Shown in pieces: positions 60,296-64,000 of a stretch of DNA of 64,000 bases. How positions within the stretch are numbered: the first letter of the stretch is position 1; each line of letters starts with the position of its first letter. Origin of the DNA: Sulfitobacter litoralis (GTDB taxonomy: Bacteria; Pseudomonadota; Alphaproteobacteria; Rhodobacterales; Rhodobacteraceae); the NCBI RefSeq assembly GCF_900103185.1, contig NZ_FNJD01000015.1, forward strand, positions 1 to 64,000, read 5' to 3'. The notes beneath the pieces were generated by a model. The model did not search any database and was not told where the DNA came from. It saw only the letters and a list, made by a program, of their open reading frames with translations. A program made the translations under genes and the position numbers.

Positions 60296-61368
60296 TCTTC
60301 GGTCTCTTTCGTCGGCTTTGCTGAGGCCACACGTGCGGCCAGCCGATGTGTGAATTCACTTTCCGCTAATCGCGCGGCCAGCTTGATCGCCGATGAAACC
60401 CCTCTGGCATCCGCTGCCCCGTGGGATTTCACGACGGTTCCGTTCAAGCCCAGAAACACGCCGCCGTTTACGTTGCTCGGGTCAAAGCGTTTGCTGACGC
60501 GGCGCAGCGAAGTGTAGGCGAAAAACGCAGCTGCGCGGGACCAGATCGAATTTTTGAACGCCTGACGTAGACCTGACCCGATCAACGTGGCGGTACCTTC
60601 GCCGGTCTTGATCGCGATATTACCAGTAAATCCGTCCGTGACGATCACATCTGCGGCATTACCCGCGATATCGCCGCCTTCGACGAAGCCGACGAATTCA
60701 AAGCCCGCTTCATCCGCGGCGTCGCGAATCAATTCGTGGGCTTCTTTCAGCTCCGTCCGGCCTTTGTGTTCTTCGGTCCCGACATTCAGCAGGCCGATGC
60801 GCGGGCGTTCGATGTCCATGCCGTTGCGGGCATAGGATTTGCCCATCAGCGCATAGCGCAATAGGTCATCGGCATCCGCACGCACATCCGCACCCACGTC
60901 CAGCAACACATTGAACCCTTGCGGGTTGGTCGACGGGTAAAGCACAGCGATTGCGGGGCGGTTGACGCCGGGTAGCTTTTTCAGGCGGATCATCGACAGC
61001 GCCATCAGCGCGCCGGTATTGCCACAGCTGACGGCGACAGAGGCCTCGTTGTCGCGCACGGATTCTATGGCAGACCACATCGAGGTGTCCTTGCCATTGC
61101 GTACAACGTTGCTGGGTTTGTCATCCATCGTGACAACCCCTTGAGCATCCCGAATAGTGCAGCGCCCTTTAAGTTCGGGACGTTTGGCCACCAGCGGTTC
61201 CAGCGTGTCGGCAGGGCCGTGCAGGATAAAGCTGATATCGGGATTTTTGAGCGCGGACGCAGAACACCCGGCAACAACGATTGCCGGGCCCTGATCGCCC
61301 CCCATCGCATCAACTGAGATAAGGGTGCGCTGAGTACTCGCGCTAGGCTGATCGGACGTGGCCGTCAT
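60292..61368 (-). CDS. plsX: Phosphate acyltransferase PlsX
   Basis: 358 residues, makes acyl-phosphate from acyl-ACP for phospholipid synthesis at the membrane surface. ISVDAMGGDQGPAIVVAGCS is the family start. VAVSCGNTGALMALSMIRLK, LDVGADVRADADDLLRYALM, GLLNVGTEEHKG and VIVTDGFTGNIAIKTGEG follow. The N-terminal 15 residues (TATSDQPSASTQRT) are longer than usual; a start at a later codon is not evident. Downstream of rpmF, upstream of fabH, as in most alphaproteobacteria. Confidence 0.95.
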   Translation of the reverse strand: MTATSDQPSASTQRTLISVDAMGGDQGPAIVVAGCSASALKNPDISFILHGPADTLEPLVAKRPELKGRCTIRDAQGVVTMDDKPSNVVRNGKDTSMWSAIESVRDNEASVAVSCGNTGALMALSMIRLKKLPGVNRPAIAVLYPSTNPQGFNVLLDVGADVRADADDLLRYALMGKSYARNGMDIERPRIGLLNVGTEEHKGRTELKEAHELIRDAADEAGFEFVGFVEGGDIAGNAADVIVTDGFTGNIAIKTGEGTATLIGSGLRQAFKNSIWSRAAAFFAYTSLRRVSKRFDPSNVNGGVFLGLNGTVVKSHGAADARGVSSAIKLAARLAESEFTHRLAARVASAKPTKETEE

Positions 61369-61410
61369 CTGGTGCGATGCCTCTTATGAACTGCGATTGA
61401 CGTGACGAAC

Positions 61411-61617
61411 TTACGCTGCGTCTTCGTCGAGGTCGATCTCTTCGTTCAGAGAAACAACTTCGTTGTCGTCATAGTGACCGCATGCAGCGCAGATGTGGTG
61501 TGGGCGCTTGAGCTCACCACAGTTGGTGCATTCGTTAGGGTTCGCTGCAGTCAGCGAATCGTGCGCGCGGCGGTTGTTGCGACGCGATTTGGAAACTTTA
61601 TTCTGTTGGACAGCCAT
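61411..61617 (-). CDS. rpmF: 50S ribosomal protein L32
   Basis: 68 residues. [20 protein letters not shown] is the classical L32 start ([15 protein letters not shown]), and the zinc site is C30, C33, C43 and an adjacent position ([17 protein letters not shown]) with a following GHYD. The acidic C-terminal tail ([11 protein letters not shown]) is typical for alphaproteobacteria. It lies between yceD and plsX in the conserved order. Confidence 0.96.
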   Translation of the reverse strand: MAVQQNKVSKSRRNNRRAHDSLTAANPNECTNCGELKRPHHICAACGHYDDNEVVSLNEEIDLDEDAA

Positions 61618-61811
61618 GTCTGGTGCCTTTGCCTTCGGGGTCGTTCATCGGCTTCCTGCCAAAGACGACCGTGTTTCAGATCAACTCCCGGTTTGGGCGT
61701 GACGTGCGTTTAGGCCGAAGCCTATCCGATGTCCAACCTTAATTGGGGTGAAGGGCGCAAAATACTGCGAAAACCTGCCGAAGCAACCCTTATTCACCCA
61801 AACCGACAGGG

Positions 61812-62366
61812 TTATTCGCCGTTACTATCCTTTAGCTGGTCCTTTAGATTAGCCAGACCGGCGAACGGGCGGGCGTCTTCATCGGTCATCGGGGCCTCGC
61901 CGGGCTTGGTGTAGACGGCTTGCCCCAGTTCCGCCCCGTCGGCGCGGGGGTATTCGGGGATTTCTAGCGCCAGCGCTTCTATCATGACAACGGCAGGATC
62001 GATCCAGGCACCCAGAGGTTCGGTACAGTCATCCTCTGCCATCTCGACCTCGGTTTCCTCGGGCTCTTCGTAGTCCTGTACGAAAAGCCGCGTGACATCG
62101 ACGTCGATCCGCGTCTGCACCGGCTCCAGCGTCACGACGCAGGGCTGCACCACAGTGGCCCCCAGACGCGCTTCGAGCTGCCAGTCGCTGCGCCCGAGCG
62201 CCTTGAGCCGCCCTTCGAACGAGAGTTTACGAAGCGCTGAGAGATCAAGTTCTTCTGCGATCTTGCGCAAGCTGTCGGCGTCAGGGCGCAGGGAGAAAGG
62301 GGTTTGCGCATTCTGCGACAGCTCTGCGACGCGCAATGCTGTGGGGCTTGGGGGCGTGCGAGACAT
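61812..62366 (-). CDS. YceD/DUF177-family protein
   Basis: 184 residues from ATG 62366 (MSRTPPSPTALRVAELSQNA); 45 upstream codons overlap the divergent bamE promoter and are rejected. The family signature is GRLKALGRSDWQLEARLGAT, VVQPCVVTLEPVQTRIDVDV and the acidic core VEMAEDDCTEPLGAWIDPAV with EALALEIPEYPR. DUF177 proteins sit next to rpmF in bacteria and are linked to 23S rRNA accumulation in plants and E. coli. Divergent from bamE. Confidence 0.9.
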   Translation of the reverse strand: MSRTPPSPTALRVAELSQNAQTPFSLRPDADSLRKIAEELDLSALRKLSFEGRLKALGRSDWQLEARLGATVVQPCVVTLEPVQTRIDVDVTRLFVQDYEEPEETEVEMAEDDCTEPLGAWIDPAVVMIEALALEIPEYPRADGAELGQAVYTKPGEAPMTDEDARPFAGLANLKDQLKDSNGE

Positions 62367-62457
62367 GTTAGGGGTACTTTCGTTTCTTGAACCATGGGGC
62401 GTGCTTAGTGTATGCGAGATAAAAGCCATGATCCCCAAGGGCAAGAGGGCACCAAGA

Positions 62458-62922
62458 ATGCGTATCGACCGCCATGTCAAAAAGACACTGCTGACCGCCA
62501 CAGTTCTCGCTGCTGGTCTGACGCTTGGGGCCTGCTCCCCTCAGTATAGCAACCACGGCTATATCCCGCCGCAAGAAGACCTATCGAAGATCACCGTCGG
62601 TCAGGATACGCGCGACACTGTGGCCGAAACCGTAGGTGTGCCTGCATCGGCGGGCCTGTTGACCAATTCGGGCTATTACTATGTCCGGTCGCGCCGTCAG
62701 GCAATGTGGTTCATGGCGCCGCGTGAAACAGAGCGCGAAGTTGTGGCTGTGAGCTTTGACGGGAACGGTGTGGTGCAGAATGTCGAACGGTTCGGGCTTG
62801 AGCGCGGCAATGTCATCACCCTTGACCGCCGAGTCACCAGTTCGCCGATTTCTGACAAATCCTTCATCCGTCAGCTTTTGGGCAACATCGGGCGGTTTAA
62901 TCCCGCGGCGCTGGCCGGCTAG
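62458..62922 (+). CDS. bamE: Outer-membrane assembly lipoprotein BamE
   Basis: 154 residues from ATG 62458; AGAGGG lies about ten bases upstream, and an ATG ten codons earlier is possible. The signal ends in a lipobox (LAAGLTLGACSP). The SmpA/OmlA domain contains LSKITVGQDTRDTVAETVGV, SGYYYVRSRRQAMWFMAPRE and EVVAVSFDGNGVVQNVERFG. It stabilises the BamA-BamD complex. The gene precedes olsB by nine bases. Confidence 0.92.
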   Translation: MRIDRHVKKTLLTATVLAAGLTLGACSPQYSNHGYIPPQEDLSKITVGQDTRDTVAETVGVPASAGLLTNSGYYYVRSRRQAMWFMAPRETEREVVAVSFDGNGVVQNVERFGLERGNVITLDRRVTSSPISDKSFIRQLLGNIGRFNPAALAG

Positions 62923-62931
62923 GGCGCGGAT

Positions 62932-63681
62932 TTGACGGTGCTGCGCGGCGCTGTACTGAAGCCGCTGCTGCGTGGTCCGTACCGTGCCTACCGTGCGACC
63001 TCGCCACAAGATATGGATGCCGCACAGGCGTTGCGTGCACGGGCCTTTGGTCTGGATCAAACACACGATAGTGACAGGTTCGACGCGAAAAAGCATCATA
63101 TCCTCGTACGTGATCAAGGTAGCGGCGAACTGCTGTGTTGCTACCGTATCGGGGTGATGGATGGTGCGTCGCTGGACCAAAGCTATGCGGCGCAGTTTTA
63201 TGATCTGACCAAACTTGCAGGTTTTGATGGCCCGATGATGGAACTGGGTCGGTTCTGTCTGGCACCGGAGGTGCAGAATCCTGACGTGGTGCGTATGGCT
63301 TGGGCCGCGCTGGCGCAGGTTGTCGACGCCCATGCGGTAACGCTGCTGTTTGGGTGCACGTCTTTCCGCGGCACTGATCCCGCTCCTTATCGTGATGTGA
63401 TGCGCTTGCTGCAGGACCGCCACCTTGCGCCGTTGCAATGGCGGCCTCAGGTCAAAGCCCCCGAGACGGTGGCTTTTGCAAAGGGGCAGCTGGACAAACC
63501 TGCCGAGAAGGCTGCACTTCAGATGCTTCCGGCCTTGCTGCGCAGTTACCTGATGATGGGCGGCTGGGTCAGCGACCATGCGGTGATCGACCGACCGATG
63601 AAAACGCTGCATGTGTTCACCGGGCTCGAGATCGCGGCGATCACCGAAGGGCGCAAACGTTTGCTGCGCGGTACCGCCTAA
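62932..63681 (+). CDS. OlsB-like ornithine N-acyltransferase (GNAT fold)
   Basis: 249 residues from TTG 62932, preceded by AGGGCGCGGA; GTG 62938 is an alternative. The lysolipid-acyltransferase/GNAT signature of OlsB is seen in YRATSPQDMDAAQALRARAF, GLDQTHDSDRFDAKKHHILV, LCCYRIG, MELGRFCLAPEVQNPDVVRM and FGCTSFRGTDP. OlsB attaches a 3-hydroxyacyl chain to ornithine, the first step of ornithine-lipid synthesis, important in membranes under phosphate limitation. The partner acyltransferase OlsA is not in the window. Confidence 0.87.
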   Translation: MTVLRGAVLKPLLRGPYRAYRATSPQDMDAAQALRARAFGLDQTHDSDRFDAKKHHILVRDQGSGELLCCYRIGVMDGASLDQSYAAQFYDLTKLAGFDGPMMELGRFCLAPEVQNPDVVRMAWAALAQVVDAHAVTLLFGCTSFRGTDPAPYRDVMRLLQDRHLAPLQWRPQVKAPETVAFAKGQLDKPAEKAALQMLPALLRSYLMMGGWVSDHAVIDRPMKTLHVFTGLEIAAITEGRKRLLRGTA

Positions 63682-63766
63682 GAGATTTCATGCCTTCGGC
63701 GAGGATTTTAGCCCATTTGGAACAGGGGTCATTGACGCTGACGCGGCACGACGCTAGCTGGCTGTC

Positions 63767-64000
63767 ATGGCACGCGCACCCCTTTTACAAGTAAACGAGA
63801 TCTCGCTGACTTTCGGCGGCGATCCCGTATTCGAAGACATGTCCCTTGTGGTTCAATCCGGCGACCGTTTGGCGCTGGTGGGCCGGAACGGATCTGGTAA
63901 ATCCACCCTCATGAAGGTCATGGCCGGATTGATCGAAGCCGATAGCGGTGATGTGATCGTCGGACCAGGCGTTTCGGTCGGCTATATGGAGCAGGACCCG
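63767..64000 (+). CDS. ABC-F type ATPase, N-terminal part (cut by window end)
   Basis: The first 78 residues of an ABC-F protein (Uup/EttA group): MARAPLLQVNEISLTFGGDP, then DRLALVGRNGSGKSTLMKVM with Walker A GRNGSGKST, and IVGPGVSVGYMEQDP with the 'GY.eQ' Q-loop region. These soluble ATPases act on the ribosome or in DNA processes; there are no membrane segments. The exact subtype needs the rest of the gene, which continues beyond the window. Confidence 0.9.
   Translation, partial: MARAPLLQVNEISLTFGGDPVFEDMSLVVQSGDRLALVGRNGSGKSTLMKVMAGLIEADSGDVIVGPGVSVGYMEQDP

Overview
The window looks like chromosomal DNA of an alphaproteobacterium of the Rhodobacteraceae (Roseobacter group), probably marine. 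The reasons are the GC-rich codon usage, a two-domain dCTP deaminase, an smoEFGK/mtlK polyol locus, an ornithine-lipid acyltransferase (OlsB-like), Hint/RTX proteins of the type common in roseobacters, a fused indolepyruvate ferredoxin oxidoreductase with a divergent Lrp/AsnC regulator, and the order yceD-rpmF-plsX-fabH-ihfA-merR. The species cannot be named from sequence reading alone.

Layout. 1-4.4 kb is accessory: the right end of an IS256-family element, then three surface-polysaccharide glycosyltransferase genes (GT25, a GT4 interrupted by one in-frame TGA, GT25) and a convergent kinase-like gene. 4.8-6.4 kb is an RTX-repeat/Hint protein. 6.5-16.8 kb is a metal-resistance island: a YnfA-like membrane protein and a frameshifted MerR regulator diverge from a ZntA-type P-ATPase, a DUF411 protein and a CDF exporter; convergent to these is a copper operon (Cys/His-rich exported protein, frameshifted lipoprotein, TolC-like factor, two Tat-exported multicopper oxidases, cupredoxin-CusF fusion). 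17-20.3 kb carries a PhnA-like protein, an NTF2-like protein and a lipoprotein/Slam-like barrel pair that resembles a minimal type XI secretion locus.

20.5-37.4 kb is mainly core metabolism: AsnC/IorAB, a phospholipase D and a phosphodiesterase-fold enzyme, an outer-membrane barrel, an aminotransferase, CysS (whose 3' third has foreign-looking codon use), citramalate synthase, a phytoene-synthase-fold protein, an MFS carrier, CobK, an AlkA-like glycosylase, an esterase and an HNH protein. 37.6-46.9 kb is a polyol catabolic locus: ROK regulator, fructokinase, LacI regulator, SmoEFGK transporter and mannitol dehydrogenase. Mannitol would be imported, oxidised to fructose and phosphorylated.

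46.8-64 kb is housekeeping: exonuclease III, an A-type Fe-S carrier, dGTPase, ArgS, SPOR protein, NagZ, ScpA, ScpB, Dcd, tRNA-Pro(GGG), MerR, IHF-alpha, FabH, PlsX, L32, YceD, BamE, OlsB and the start of an ABC-F ATPase. Embedded at 48.0-49.4 kb is a 75-residue peptide gene with three G-[T/S]-G-L-[Y/F]-T-[T/A]-G repeats, a perfect 9-bp hairpin and an unrecognised 363-residue partner. This is my best candidate for an undescribed system.

Three genes (GT4, MerR, copper lipoprotein) each carry one disabling lesion. Two of these are consistent with one C missing from a CCC run, so real decay and sequencing error must both be kept open.
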